Positions 15,722 through 28,337 of a stretch of 43,733 nucleotides of DNA are shown here, in pieces (within the stretch, counting starts at the first letter, position 1; each line of letters begins with the position of its first letter). The DNA lies in NCBI GenBank assembly GCA_025769875.1, contig JAGFNK010000435.1:1-43733 (forward strand), given 5' to 3'. The position numbers and the translations under genes were made by a program. The DNA comes from Russula earlei (taxonomy: Eukaryota > Basidiomycota > Agaricomycetes > Russulales > Russulaceae). The notes under the pieces are model-generated. The model was given only the letters and a program-made list of their open reading frames with translations. It ran no database searches and was not told the DNA's origin.

Positions 15722-18700
15722 ATGTCCACTACTGACTCTGACCCTGCAGAATCCTATCACCTAGACAGAAGCCTAGATGACTTGGAACATTGATTCCAAG
15801 AACTTACAATACAGCAACATACCTTACTTCCCTGAGTCAATTCACATAATCCCCCTTCCTATTCTATTAATGACCCCACTATCCCCACCCATGGACACAC
15901 CATTTTTGACATAACCGCCAGGGAACAACTCTTTTCTGGAATTCTTTCCCCTGGTGATTTCCGTGGTTTTCAATTACTCATGATGGACCCTCATTTCTCA
16001 GAGTTTCATCTCTCCATATGGAGAGCAGTACTTACAGATTTAGTATGGAACCACATAGTACAGTCAGTCCCCTTAAATACCCCCACTCCCTCTGAGTGGT
16101 CAGCTTGGCATCACGAACATGCTACCTCTACCTACAATACTCCCATGTTGTCTCCCACTCCCACTTTGTCACCTCTACCCATTCTCACCCCTTCCCCCAC
16201 CATTAAACAAGAACCCCTCTTGCCTGAAGTTATACAACACATTATCAACCAACGTACCTTCATTGTCCCTGACAAGACCGAACTACAAGACCTCTCAGCT
16301 ACTCTCAACCCACTTGCTATTTGTGAAGGAACCCCCTCACCTACCCTGACCAAAGCAGACCCCACTCACCCTGGCCCCCCCTGGTTTGTTTACAAACTAT
16401 ACACATGTGTCTCCCCTTTTTATATTAATGTTAATGGGCAGCAACGCCTACTACCTTACTTACATGTAGTGCTTCAAAGTCCAGTCAAGTCCAGTTTTTC
16501 CCATGATTTTGGCATGACTAAGACCGTAACTGGCTGCCAGTTTGCCCAATCCTGAAAAAACCAGACTGGACTGCACATGACCAGTTACACATGGTCATTT
16601 GCAGTTAATTGACCAGTTCAGACCAGTCCAATTGACCAGTTCAATTGACCAGTTCAGACCAGTCCCAACCAAAACTGGAGGATGACTGGTTGAAACCAGT
16701 TCTTGACTGGGTAAGTCATGTCACCCCCTGCTGTCTCGCACACCCACATGCACACTCCCTCTCCTCCACCTCCGACAATGTTACCACCATCGCCTCCACA
16801 TCGCCCGCTCATGCCCCTCCTCCAGTCGCCTTTGCCTTCGTCCCACCTGCCATCATCAATCCCATTTCACCAACCACGGCCGTGTCACTCCCAGTCGTGT
16901 CCATTCCCACATCTGTACATGCCCCAGCCTCCTCTGCCATGTCCACCACTGCATCTACACCCCCCCATCTCTGCCCTGCCAGCTCCCACACCCTTGGTGT
17001 CACCTGTCGCAGCCATTGCCTCAGCTCCACACACGACCACCATCTTCGCCTTGTCCACCATCATCACAGCCCCTGCTTTGCCCACAATCATCACTGTTGC
17101 AGCCTCGGTCACACCCTTGTCATTTGTTGTCTCCGCATTAATGCCCGCATTACCCACTGCCATTCCCTCTCTGTCAACTGCCACGCCCTCCATTGTCGCC
17201 CCCACTCCATCCATCTCTGCTGTCACCCCTACACTTATGCCTATGAACTCATGCTTGCCCCCACGCCCCTGCTTCCCAACCATGCTGCCATCTCATATCT
17301 GCCAACTGCCATCTCGCTGCCACACCTTGTAAAAGATGTTAATGAGGAACAAGAATGCACAGATAACTGGAAAACGAAGAGCATGCTGCCCCACAGAATA
17401 ATCAGACCCCACCACCACGCCATCACACAGGAGAAGCCACCACCGATGCCAACATTGCCTCCCCGTCCACTCACGCATCACTGCCCACATCTGCTGCCAC
17501 CACCTGCAGTGGAGACGACCTTCCCACTGCCACCGCAAGACAACAAACACCACCCCCGTGCAAGCCACCCCATGCGCTGCCACCCTCTCTCACCACCGCC
17601 CTCGCCCTTGCCACCGCCACTGCCTTTGCATCGACAGCAGCAGCAACAACAACAACATGGCCAATGCTTGGCAACACCACAAGGGATGACAACACATTCA
17701 ACATGCTGCAAGCATGCCATGCCACCTTGCTGCTTTGCCGCAACACACCCACTACTCTGGCATAGTGACAAGGCCACGTGCACAAGGCTGAAGCTCACTC
17801 AAGAAGGTTTGACTGGGGATGGTCAAAATTTCAACCCCACAGGAGGTGTCAGGTCTGAAACCCTGATGGCATGCAATGCATCTTTTCCCACATGCACAAT
17901 TTTCACACATTGAGATGTGCATTTTTTTTTTCTGTGTGCAGCATAGACAATCTTTATGCTCCCTTGTTTTTCAATCTCCTATTTTCCTTTGTACTCCCCT
18001 GTATTCTGTACTTACTTACCCTCTGGAATGACAAGCAAGCTTTGGTGTCCCCTTCTCCTCTGACTGGCTTGAGAACTCCTCTTTGTGCCTGTGTCCAACT
18101 TCTCATGGGGGCTCTCTCTCTCCTTGGGTACTCACTAGGTACAGGGTCAGGTAACCAGCCTTACAATCTCACACACATGTTCCCAGTCATGCTTTACTTA
18201 TGACTAGTTATGACCATAATCCTCAAACCCATGAAATCTTGACAGAAATCCCAGGCACACCAGGCACACCAGTCTTGACCAGTCTTGACCAGTCTTGACC
18301 AGTTTTTATCAGTCTTGAAAGTTGATGTGACTGTGACTAGACATTCTACAATCCAGTTTGACCTTGACTGAAAGTTCACTCATGATCAGTCAGGTCAGGT
18401 TCAGTCAAGCAGTTTTTTGCAGTCAATGTGACCTGACCTGAAAGCACTACTTACACATTGCTTTGTGGAATGACGAACCCATGCTTCTAGGAACTATGGG
18501 TCAAGGAGAACCCGCTTATGGAGAAAAGCTCATTGCCAGACCCATTGTCTCTGCCCCCCATCCTTCTACTACCATCTCTGACCTCCACCTCTTAATTGAG
18601 GACCATCCCTTCCATTTCGATGTCACTCAGGCACTTGAAAATCTCCATGACCCTGGCGCTCTTGCTGACATTTACCACCTCTGCGTTGGTTCATTTCAAT

Positions 18701-19398
18701 TGAAGGTCCTTGAGGGTAAGCGTGCTGCTATCCAAGGGGCCATGAGTGTCCTCCAGGGACAACTTGCTGTTCAACTCCACAAGATTCAGTCCCATACCAA
18801 AGAAACCGCCACCATCCACAGCCACCTTTGGGCCAATAACACCTCTGTTCAAGTTCATCATCAACTCAACAACATGATGACCAATGGGGGTCTCACCTGT
18901 GGCATGGGGCCGTTCTACTTGCTGGTGGGGAGCTACAATAACATCAAAAAGTCAAAGGAACCACCCACTCACTCCTCCCCTCCATTACCCACTTGTCCTC
19001 CCCTCTCTTTGACCCCTCCTCTCGAATATCTTCCTCAAGTCATCAATCAGTCCCAAAATGACACTCCCATGGGATTACCCTCCTGCTTCCCACAGATGTT
19101 TTCTGACAATGCTAGCACCCCTAACACCCCCCTCATACCTGCATGCATGACCAAAGCACAATGTCATCAGCTCCAGAAACAACAACACGTCTGCAAACAT
19201 TGCAACACTAGGGGTCACTGGAACAAAGATTGCAACAGACCTCACACTAACTGTAGCAGACAGGCAGACTGTATTCTCAGGAGGACTCACCAGAGTTACA
19301 GAGGTTTCTGCCCCAAGGCAGTAGGCTCTCAGAGCGCGTGGCTAGAGGTTGAAGGCGATGATCTCTGTGAGTCAGGACCAATTAGTTTGGAGAACTAA
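15722..19398 (+). pseudogene. ORF3 of element C, split by hAT copy 2
   Basis: From ATG 15722 the frame crosses two TGA codons (both in CpG-to-TpG-compatible contexts), is open from about 15830 to 16466, and resumes exactly in frame at 18450 if hAT copy 2 and one 8-bp duplication are removed. It then runs to TAA 19398. The product would be about 560 residues: a Ser/Pro/Thr-rich middle, a coiled-coil region (~18700-18800, LKVLEGKRAAIQGAM) and a C-terminal CCHC knuckle, CKHCNTRGHWNKDC. Motif order PLAICEG, GPPWFVY, PMLLGTMG, GALADIYHL matches ORF3 of the young element. It lies between chromodomain and 3' LTR in both. Unlike the young copy it carries a zinc knuckle, hinting at nucleic-acid binding. 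Confidence 0.7.
16467..18449 (+). mobile_element. hAT-like non-autonomous element, copy 2 (1983 bp)
   Basis: Ends TAGTGCTTCAAAGTCCAG and CTGAAAGCACTA, as in copy 1. It is flanked by CTTACATG (16459-16466) and CTTACACA (18450-18457), an 8-bp target duplication with two changes; removing it restores the ORF3 frame. Subterminal GACCAGT-type repeats are dense (16500-16700, 18260-18310). The interior is His/Pro/Thr-coding low-complexity DNA with a CAG/CAA tract near 17635 and shares a ~150-bp dispersed unit with other repeats in the window. No transposase. Confidence 0.8.
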
Positions 19399-19415
19399 GC
19401 ATGAGGGGGGCATGA
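19399..19415 (+). other. Polypurine tract of element C
   Basis: GCATGAGGGGGGCATGA directly precedes the LTR start at 19416 and follows the ORF3 stop. It is the expected plus-strand primer and ties ORF3 to an LTR of family B. Confidence 0.75.
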
Positions 19416-19501
19416 TGCTATGATCTACCCCCTTGCTGGTTTGTCACTAACCTCTTCTGCTGTTGTTCCCTTCTGTCACCCTCATCCCTTTGGTTACCAT
19501 T
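19416..19501 (+). mobile_element. 3' LTR of element C, first part
   Basis: TGCTATGATCTACCCCCTTG, a diverged family-B LTR start. It is interrupted by a solo LTR of the same family and resumes at 20134. Confidence 0.8.
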
Positions 19502-20128
19502 TGTTGTGATCTACCCCCTTGTCAGTTCACCCTAAACTTCTTTTGTTACTGTTCCCTTTTGTCACCCTTGTTCCCTTGGTTACCATTTCATCCCTTGATG
19601 ATGATGGTCCCTTATTGTTTCACCTATTGTGTTTCATCTATTGTGTTTCACTTATTGTGTTTTATCCATTGTTGAAGTTGCCTTTTTGCTATTGGCTCAC
19701 TTTTTATCTATTGTTCTGCATATAGTACTGTACAGCCTCGCTACATACAGTATTTAAGCGCCTGTAGAAGCTGGGGAATGCCCCAAGCTTAGCTTTGTCC
19801 CATTTCCTGTCACATCCCTTGCCCTGTAAATTGTCTCTCAATCACAACTTGTGTTGTGCTGGCTTACACCTTGCTTGACTTGAGCACACCTCAGGGAACC
19901 CTTGTGATCCTCTTCCTCCTCTGCCTCTCTCTCATCATCCTCCTCTTCTGTGAAACCAGAAGACCGACTCTGTCTGTGGACTGAGTTGTTGTTTGACTCA
20001 GCCTTGAGATGCTAAACCTCTGATCCAGTCTCTTTGAGCCGGCCCCCATTGAACCCTTGAACCAAGTCACAGGGACTTGGCCCCACTGAACCCTGAGCTA
20101 ATGCTCTTATGGCTGCGATGCCGTAACA
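19502..20128 (+). mobile_element. Solo LTR, family B, nested in the 3' LTR of element C
   Basis: 627 bp from TGTTGTGATC to GCCGTAACA, flanked by CCATT (19497-19501 and 20129-20133). It matches the split copy at 2946/9761 throughout. A TATTTAAG-type box lies near 19751. Confidence 0.92.
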
Positions 20129-20133
20129 CCATT

Positions 20134-20659
20134 CCATCCCTTGATATTGATTGACAGCTGTCACTTAACCTTCTTGTGTTTTACCTGTTGTTGATCCCCT
20201 TTTGCCATTGGCTTACCTTTTGTCTATTATTCCACATATAGTACTGTACAGCCTCATTACATACAGTATTTAAGTGCCTGTAGAAGCTGGGGATTGTCCT
20301 AAGCTTAGCTTTGTCCCATTTCCTGTCGCATCCCTTTGCCCTGTATCCTCTCTCAATCACAACTTGCTTGTGCTGGCTTATACCTTGCTTGACATCAACA
20401 CACTAGGAGGAACCCTTGTGTTCCTCTTGCTCCTCTCTTGCTCTATCATTGTCCTCCTCTTCTGTGAGATTACCAGAAGATCAACTCTGTCTGTGGATTA
20501 GGTCATGCTTGACTTAGTCTTGAGATTGACTTAGTCTTGAGATGCTAAACCCCTGAACCAGTCTCCTTGAGCTGGTCCCCATTGAAACACTGAACCAAGT
20601 CACAGGGACTTGGCCCCACTGAACTGAGCTAACGCTCCAATGGCCATGACGCTGTAACA
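20134..20659 (+). mobile_element. 3' LTR of element C, second part
   Basis: Continues the LTR from 19501 and ends GCTGTAACA. It has the same blocks as LTR B (TACAGTATTTAAGTGCC, GAAGCTGGGGA) but is clearly more diverged than the LTR inserted in it, so it is older. Confidence 0.8.
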
Positions 20660-23077
20660 TTATCTAAACATGCATATGTGTGAGCCTTGGGACAGAGTTC
20701 AGACTTCCAAGCTGGTGTTGTCATTGCACTGTAGCCATAGCTCCAACATAACCAATAGTATATGATATAAGGCCTTTGAAGTGACTTGGCTTTCTTTATG
20801 GAGGTTTGAGGGATTGGTAAAGTATTCAAGGAGTATGAGGCATTTGGAGTTCAAGTTGGGGTTAGGGTCAGGAAATGATTTGCCGATCCTTGCGTTTCCA
20901 TCACATGCGACTGGCACCTACATTTGTTGTGGGCGCGGGTACTAATATCATGGCTGATGAGTGATGCCGATGCGACATGATGCGATGCGCGCTCGTGGTT
21001 GTCCTGTCTCTTATACTTTGTTGCCTGTAGCATGCTACGTACGCTGGTACAGTTCCCACGCTCGGCCCTTTTAGACCGCTGTGCGGCGCCCCGGCACCTC
21101 ACAGTAGCGACTGCCGAAGCTACGCCAAGCTAATCTGACAAAGGAGGTTACGCCGTTGTAATGGTATGTCCACTCACTCCGGAGGACGCAGAGCCGAACT
21201 GTAATGGGAAGGTAGTGAACAAGCGAAAGGTGAACGATCGACGAAGCGCCTTTGCACCTCACCTTTGAGATCGCCCAACCGAGCACAACGTCAGCGTCAG
21301 TTTTACTCTACTTGCCGGCCGTGCTCCCTTCTAGAAAAGTCCGAGTTCTTTTCTGATGCCATCTCCTTACTTGAAAGCGCAGAGATGTGTTTCACAGCTC
21401 AGTTGTTGTGCTTACCAAACAACCGCAGTCGAATGTCCCCCCATTTTGACTCTCCCCCCCTCTTAGAATACATTAGAACGACACGACAAATGAAATCGGA
21501 ATTAGAATGGAGGCGCCGTCATCCGATAACCGGTCCGGGTTGGAACCTTAATCCGCTCCGAACCCACATATCCCGTTGCGACCCACCGCTGCAACCTCCG
21601 ACGGATTACAGTACTGTGCGACAGAAAGGTACGCGAATGTCAGAGGGCACATCGGACAAGCCGCGCGGCTATCATTGTCGCATGTATATGGTGCAATGTC
21701 CGAAGGTCCGAAGTGGACATTCTTGCTCCAGATAGACCCAGGTGAATTTCATACGTGATTGACAGCGGCACGTGGTTCCCGATCATGTTCTCGCGAGGGA
21801 TCGGGGGTAATGAAGCTTGAAGATGTAGGAAAAATGCATGATCTATCAAGAATGTTCAATGAACCTGGGCCTGGTCCTTCATTCTCGACCTTTTCCATTT
21901 GGGCCGTAGGCGCATGTCATCGTATCGGGCGCATGGAGACGGCATGTGGGTCCGTTACGCCACGTGCGTGCAAGAGTCAAAGAGAACGATAAGTGATTTT
22001 GGGGGAGTAGCGGCGGACGCTGAGGGTTCATACTTTCACTACCCCTATCATCCAAGCAGGAGGTTGCACACACTTGTGACATGGAGAAGAGAAGAGTAGT
22101 AGAGGAAAGACGCCCGGTGGGGCAAGGGCCAGAGAACACATGGACTAGCGTCAGCGAAAAAGACGATTTCCTTCTGACCGACAATAGAAGCATGAGTTTC
22201 CAGCATGGAGGTACCAAGAGAAGGAAGGCGTCGATTGAACACCTCTCGACACAAGACTTGTTGTGTTGTCGGAGGCCAGTGAGGTGGTGAGATGGACCGA
22301 TGTTGAGGTATCTATCTTCGGATTTGGGAATGAGTTTCCTGTCCTGCGAATAAATGCTACTGGGTTCGTCACGAGTTGGGCAGTTGGAGGCAATGATCGG
22401 AAGAGTCGGGACGGAGTGGAGAAGAGGTGAGGGGAGGATTCGATATGGATGTGGTGGTGGAGAGGATAGTTGCCGAGATTACATTTAAAGCCTAATAAAG
22501 TGAATATCGTAAGTAATTTCTTGTCCTACCTTTCTGGATTACGAGTTGGGATGCGCCGGGCGCCAATCACTTATACACCATCACGGAACAATCTGGCAGA
22601 AAGAGGCACCATTCTGGGACCGGGCGTGTATTCCGTACGAGATTGCCAAGGGCGGGGAGATATGAAGGGACATCCCGCACTGCGAGAATGGATGGTTGGT
22701 AGGTATTAGGCATTCTTTCCTTTCCCTGTTTCTCACAGTCAGTCAGAGGTAAAGGGGTGGGGTCCGCATCGGGGGTTAGAGGCAAGAAAGATCAGATCAG
22801 AGTGGCGATCTCGATCGCGGACCTAGATGGGTCTGCGGCCGAAAAGGCAAGGAAAGATAAGTATCCATGCACGGTGAAAAGGCGGGGAAGGAAATGGCCG
22901 AAAGAGAGATGGGCGGGGTTGCCTCGCCTCGGGGAATTGGGGAGTACGGCGCAGGTGGGATTCCATGGAAGGTCAGGCGGGGGGACCGGCCGGAGGAAGA
23001 GTGGAGCCCGGCCGGGGACCGGAGGTGGAGCACGTTGAGGGACATTTGGAAGTCCGCTAGGGATATAATACTAGTGC
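20660..23077. other. Intergenic host DNA, no supported gene
   Basis: After about 20900 the text becomes richer in CpG, like unique host DNA. Short frames exist on both strands, but none has splice sites joining into a recognisable protein. Regulatory DNA of the bZIP gene presumably begins in its last few hundred bases. Confidence 0.5.
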
Positions 23078-23193
23078 CTACGTCAGACGTCGTCATTCGA
23101 CTGAGCGTCATCGTCTCGTCTCGTCCTCCGAGGTCCCCATTCCCATCCCATATTCTCCCCTCCCCTCCCCTCCCTCCATCCTCCCCTCTCATC
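23078..23193 (+). promoter_or_regulatory. Proximal promoter/leader of the bZIP gene
   Basis: TACGTCA and ACGTC (23080-23091) are half-site variants of the CRE TGACGTCA bound by ATF/CREB factors. A strongly pyrimidine-rich run (about 23155-23190) ends just before the ATG, as is common at fungal transcription starts. A full palindromic CRE occurs just inside the gene (23232-23239). This suggests self-regulation but does not prove it. Confidence 0.45.
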
Positions 23194-24841
23194 ATGTCCC
23201 GAAGTCAATCCCCGCAACACCGCTCATCCACTGACGTCAAACCCACCCAATCACAGCATCATCCACATCAACATCAAAAACAACAACACCCCCCTGACGT
23301 TCCCGCCGCTGTTGATTCCAAGGACGCTCTCTCCCGCTCCCAGCCTCATAAAGCTCGATCGAATTTGGATCTCGAGCCCAATCCGTTCGAGCAATCCTTT
23401 GCTCCCACCGTCCCTGCCCCCAGCCTTCGTTCCTCAGTCAGCTCCCCCATCCGCAGGAACTCTACCGTCTCGGTTTCCAGTCAGTCAAAGTCGGACAGCA
23501 CCGGTCCCCCTCGCACTCCCTCATCTTCTTCGGGTCGTACTCGCGATGGCAGCCCACTCTCCCCTCCAAAGCCTATCCTCCCACCCATCGAGTCCATTGC
23601 CTCGCCCTCTGATCAATACCAATGGGGATTCTCGTCCTCCATCGCCAACTCGTTGAGGGCAGGCCCCCTCTCTCCCGCCATGCTTGCAGGCCCACAACAG
23701 CCCAACGGCGACGCCCCCCTGGCATTTGACCCATCTAACTTCCGTACTGGTCTCACCCCCCGCACGGGGCTCACTCCCGGCACAGGTCTTACCCCGCTTA
23801 TAGGTGGCCCAGTCTCCTTCCCACCACCGTCTCCCAATACCGCTGCATTCCTGTCCATGATGAGCACGTCCGCTTCGGGCGCAACGATTACTCCAAACAC
23901 CCTCAACGCCATCGCTGGCGTCCTTGCCTCGGGAGCTACGACGAACGGCAACAATACTTCCCAGCCCCATCCTCTTTCTGCCTCTCATCTCCCGCCTTCG
24001 AGCTATGAGCAACGGCCGCAAAACTATCCCAACGGCACGTCCAAACAGAGTTCCGATTCACGGTACTCTAACAACGTCCCCAACAACGCCACCAGCACTG
24101 CTGCAAATGGTCTCTTCCTCCTTTCACAAGCCCATCAGGAGCTCACGAAACTTGAGGAAGCTCAACGTGCCAACCGCTCGGACGGTGATGACGATGGCCC
24201 TTCTCCCTCGAACGCTGCCCGCAAGCGAGGTATCAAACGCAAGTCGTACGACGTCTCTGCGTCACCTCCCCCCAATCTCCCCAAACCGCCTCCACCCAAA
24301 CGAGCACGAGGAATGTCGAACGGAAAGCCGAGACGTGGCGACTCGATCTCGGTTGAAGACGACGAGGAAGAGGAGGAGGAAGAGGAAGAGGAAGCTCCGG
24401 ATTCTCCCCCGGAGCCATCTGCACCTCACATGAATGGGAAGAAGAGTGGGCAGAAAAAACCCGAAACAGAGGAGGAAAAGCGGAGGAATTTCCTTGAACG
24501 AAATCGACAAGGTGTGTCCACCGGACTCACGTTTCGCCCATCTCATCGCCTTACACGTCCGTTCTCCTTCAGCTGCGCTCAAATGCCGCCAGCGGAAGAA
24601 GGCTTGGTTGGCCCAATTGCAGGCAAAGAACGAGTATCTGACCCAAGAGAACCAGAGGTTACAAGAGGCCCTCGTCAGTACCCGCGAAGAGTTGGCTCGT
24701 CTTACTGCCGGAGCCCCTCTAATTCCTGTTGGTGTCGTACCCAACCCACCACCGAATGCACACCCGGTCAGTGTGAACGTCAGTTTATCGGCTCCAGCGA
24801 GTGCTAAAGCTGTCGTTGGTGCTCGCGGATACGGGTATTAG
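23194..24841 (+). CDS. atf1: Atf1-like bZIP transcription factor (two exons)
   Basis: Exons 23194-24511 and 24573-24841, with a 61-bp GT..AG intron, give 528 residues. The intron falls inside the basic region; splicing joins FLERNRQ to AALKCRQRKKAW, the exact ATF/CREB basic motif. The zipper follows with Leu/Asn heptads (QLQAKNEYLTQENQRLQEAL). N-terminal NPFEQSF and FRTGLTPRTGLTPGTGLTP match the conserved Aft1-type N-terminal regions of fungal Atf1. A Glu-rich acidic block (~residues 390-400) and a Lys/Arg-rich stretch (putative nuclear signal) precede the bZIP. Atf1 homologues act under the Sty1/Hog1 stress MAP kinase; Ser-Pro/Thr-Pro sites are plentiful here. The frame is open upstream to 22867, but ATG 23194 follows the pyrimidine tract and begins the conserved protein. 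Intact and single-copy in this window. Confidence 0.92.
23232..23239. promoter_or_regulatory. Perfect CRE (TGACGTCA) in the first exon
   Basis: TGACGTCA, 38 bp inside the coding region of an ATF/CREB-type gene, encoding part of STDVKP. It could be chance, but it is the exact site this protein family binds. Confidence 0.35.
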
Positions 24842-27800
24842 GCTGCCTCGGCATCCTGGACTTTTTGACTCGCTATGTTCATCCGTTCTCGTTTACTTGT
24901 CGGATCGGTTTTTTTTTATTACTTTTCATTTTCGTGTTATACACCTCTCGTTGCACTCTAGCCGGTAGTAGTTGTATGCTCTGTGCTCACACACTCAAAC
25001 CTCCAGTAGCCACCATAAAATAGTGTCCAGTAGTAGTCATCCTTAACCTACGTGCGTTGTCGCCGTCATGTCATGAATCACTCACATCATATCAGTAGTA
25101 GTTGTATGAGTTGGCTCGTGCTGCGTTTGGGAATATGAGGAGAGGGGAAGCGTAAGTGGACAAGAAGTGACGTGTGCTCTCACTTTGCGTCGAATTTGGG
25201 ATGCGTTTGCGGTCGCTCGCAAGCGATCTCTGATCATCATCAAATGAAGTTCATTGGACGGTTCTGGACGCAGTCTGGATCTTGGACATGCCTTCTGATT
25301 GAATAGCAAATAGGAACGGAAGCACGAATGGGGAGACGGGGCCCAGCCTTGACGGTGTCACTCAATGGCTATTGGAAATGGCAGGACGATAAAGAAAAAA
25401 AGGTACACGCCCTCGCCTCATGTTGTGGAGCGGAAAAGTCGCTGGAACGCGGTGCCCTGCGGTCAGCGGTCGTTGGGCGGACATGCGTTATTGCGGTTTG
25501 CGTTTCAACCTCCATGGAATGCTGACGCTGCACGACGCAAGGTCGACCAAGGACGCACGGACGGATGCACGTCACATCATATCACTTTCTCCGAATCGCC
25601 TATCGAAACGACCGTCTTGGGACGAGTTGTGAATGGGGGTCATCAGTTACTGATCAGTGGTCGTGGGCGTTTGTCTCCTTTTGCGACGCCATCGGTAATT
25701 AACAAGCACATCGAGTCGATTCCTGCCAGCCGGTTTCCATATTGTCAGCTCGTGCTCTGGCTCTCGTCTTTTATTTTCGATACAAAACAGATCTTTCTTT
25801 ATTTTTATATTTCTTTGGATTGTTTTTTATTTCATTGTTTTTTTTTTTTGACTAGTTTTTTGCTACTGCCTCCTGCGTTTCAGCTGCACATGTTTGTGCT
25901 TATGGAAAACGATGCTCCGGATATTGTTAGAAATGGCGCCGACGAACGTTCGTTCCGTTCGCGTTCGCGATACGATGCAATACCTCGGGTCTATCCGCAT
26001 CGGCGCATGGCCGAAGCTATCGCCTGCAGACGGCGAACTGCACAGTAGCAAAACTACACGTTTTTGTCGCGTATCAGCATGCACACGAGGTCAGGCCAGG
26101 ACACACCCTACACACACAAGGGACAACACATCTCGAGAGGAATTGTTCGCATCACAGATACAGGTCGGGCGCGGTCCATCATCATGATAGTCCAATGGAG
26201 GAGAAGACAGACATCTCTCACCTCTCAGATCCGGTGAATTGGGTCGCCAGACGCACGCGCGTCCCGTACCCGCCGCACCCGTGCCATGCCCATGCCATGC
26301 TCATCCAACCAACACTGATTTTCCACGGCCGCGCGCGCCACGCCACGATCCAACAGAAGTTCGAGAAGGACGAGAAGGAGAAGCCCAGCCGGTGGCGTTT
26401 CTCCATTTTCACAGGGGAAGTCAGTTCCTAGAAAATGGACGGCCAGATGACGTCATGAGGCGTCTGGCTCGCATGCTCTAGAACCGACCATATCTTGACC
26501 CAATTTCTCGCGCGAAATGCTCGCCGCGCCGCGCAATCCATCGTGACTTGCCATACCCCGAGGTCATGGGTGTCTCTGGGGTGTCTGTGTGACTTTGGGG
26601 CCGGCCTTGGACGTCAATGGGATTGGGGAACTTGATGGCAATAACCTTCGGAATCCGATCGCTGGAAATCGGGGACATGGAGAGGACTTCACGGAAGAGA
26701 TGGGAACCGGACTTTGTCATGAGAGAAACAAAAAAAGCAAGGATCGTGAAAGGTAGATAGTGGCGGGCGGGTGTTATCTCGGCGTCGGTTGTGAGCAGTT
26801 GAGGGTGCGCCAGCCAAATACGAATCCTGCGAGCAAAAAACTTTTCAACTGTTGCCCTCCAGACGAGGTGCAGCGCTGTAAGAGATAACGAGGGGAGGCA
26901 CGCACTTGAAGAAGAGAGGGCGTTTTGCTTCCGTTCGTAGCTCGGACACGGGCACAAAAGGAGCATGATGATGGATGATATGGGTACGTACCCATATCAA
27001 ACAAGCACCGTCGGCTGAAAAGGGGCCCTGCCGCAGATAAGCAGCAAAGTTAGAGGTGAAAAGGGGCGATAAGAAATCAGGTGCGGGCGCGGTTCGGCCA
27101 GTTCCAGCAGGGGTCAGCGGGGGCTTTTGGCTTTTTTATGCGTTACGTCGCGCGTCGGTCTATGTCCTCCTCCAACGTTCCGTCTGGTTGAGCTTCCGAA
27201 CCTCGAGCTTCGACCCCTCGAGCTTGCCCCCAGATTAGGACACGAGGGGATGCGTTGTTTCTCACCCAGGCGTAGAACAGCCGTTCACGGCTGCCGCCCA
27301 GCTCTCGGGCCCATGTTCAGCTTTGAGGAGTCCCCGCCCATCCCAACGTTTACGCTGGTGGCACGCCGCAGCGCCCGCACACAATGCCCAGAGTGATGTC
27401 CTCCGTGAACTCGTCCATAAGATTAGTCACTCTCACAGGCCATTGCAACCTCGACTCGCAACCTGCGGCTGCCGCTCAGTCGGACACATCTCCGGCATCG
27501 AAACGCAAAATCACCACACTCCGGCGACTCAGGGCTATTCTGCGGTGTGGAAGCCGCGTTCACGAGCGAACCACGGTGCCATGTGTGCGGGGCACACCTA
27601 CATCGCCACTGCATCGCCTTCAACCTCAGGCTGGCCAGGCCTTCAAGTTGAATGTCATTCTCATCACCTGGAACTGGACATCACACGGTGTGGCTGGAGG
27701 ACTGACTGGGACTGTGCTTGAGGGCCTATTCTCCCTTTGTAAATGCCGTTGTTACGATACCGCTATCCGAGTCCGAGCGACTGTCAGCTGTGGCTCTGCT

Positions 27801-28337
27801 CGACCCCGCAGGCTTCAGAACACGTGGCCATCCAGTGCCGCGTCTCCCCCGCCCCAGGTCTCACTTTTTGCGATATCTTTGCATGCATGTCGTAGCGCGC
27901 AGAATAAAGAAGAAGGTTATCATCTCCTGCACCTGCCACGGGCCCATGCCTCCACATGATTTCATGACCGCTTGCACATCGGGTTGATCCCGGCTCTTTG
28001 ATAAGGAAAGTTCTCGACTCCAGCAGGCATTCGCAGTCATTGTCCTACTGTAGCACATCAAGACCATCCTTGCACGTCCTTTGACGTCAGGCGCGAAGCC
28101 TGATACTACTGCATACAAAAAGAATATGCAACGGCCTGTATGATCTGGACAGGATAGAAGTTCTTCGTTCGGTGAGTCTTAGACACGGCTCTGCGTGTTA
28201 TAATATGATGGACGAGACCCACGTTTCCGGCACAGTTCCATTGTGGGCTCTAGAACATAAAGCGGTGGGACATCCTAGGATGTGCCAGAACGAAAGTGAG
28301 TACTCGTCCGCGTCACTTATGTGGCAGAATTTGATTG
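24842..28337. other. Intergenic host DNA, no supported gene
   Basis: The first ~150 bp are the likely 3' UTR of the bZIP gene (T-rich, near 24910). CAGTAGTAGTTGTATG-like text recurs at 24965 and 25093. Frames of up to 227 codons (25365-26048) and others at 26478-26966 (minus) and 27384-27959 lack ATG-plus-splice structure or family motifs and are compositionally like noncoding DNA. Confidence 0.5.

Noticed and set aside
16645..17913. Frames of 422 and 204 codons rich in His, Pro, Cys and Thr
   Set aside because: They lie inside hAT copy 2 in low-complexity DNA; overlapping frames are open on both strands, as expected for repeats, and no domain is present.
22867..23193. Upstream extension of the bZIP frame
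   Set aside because: It crosses the promoter and pyrimidine tract; conserved sequence begins only at ATG 23194.
25365..26048. 227-codon frame
   Set aside because: Contains a long T-rich segment and no recognisable domain; no splice structure supports it.
26478..26966. 162-codon minus frame
   Set aside because: No motif, overlapping frames on both strands, atypical composition.
27384..27959. 191-codon plus frame
   Set aside because: Competes with other open frames in the same region and shows no conserved pattern.
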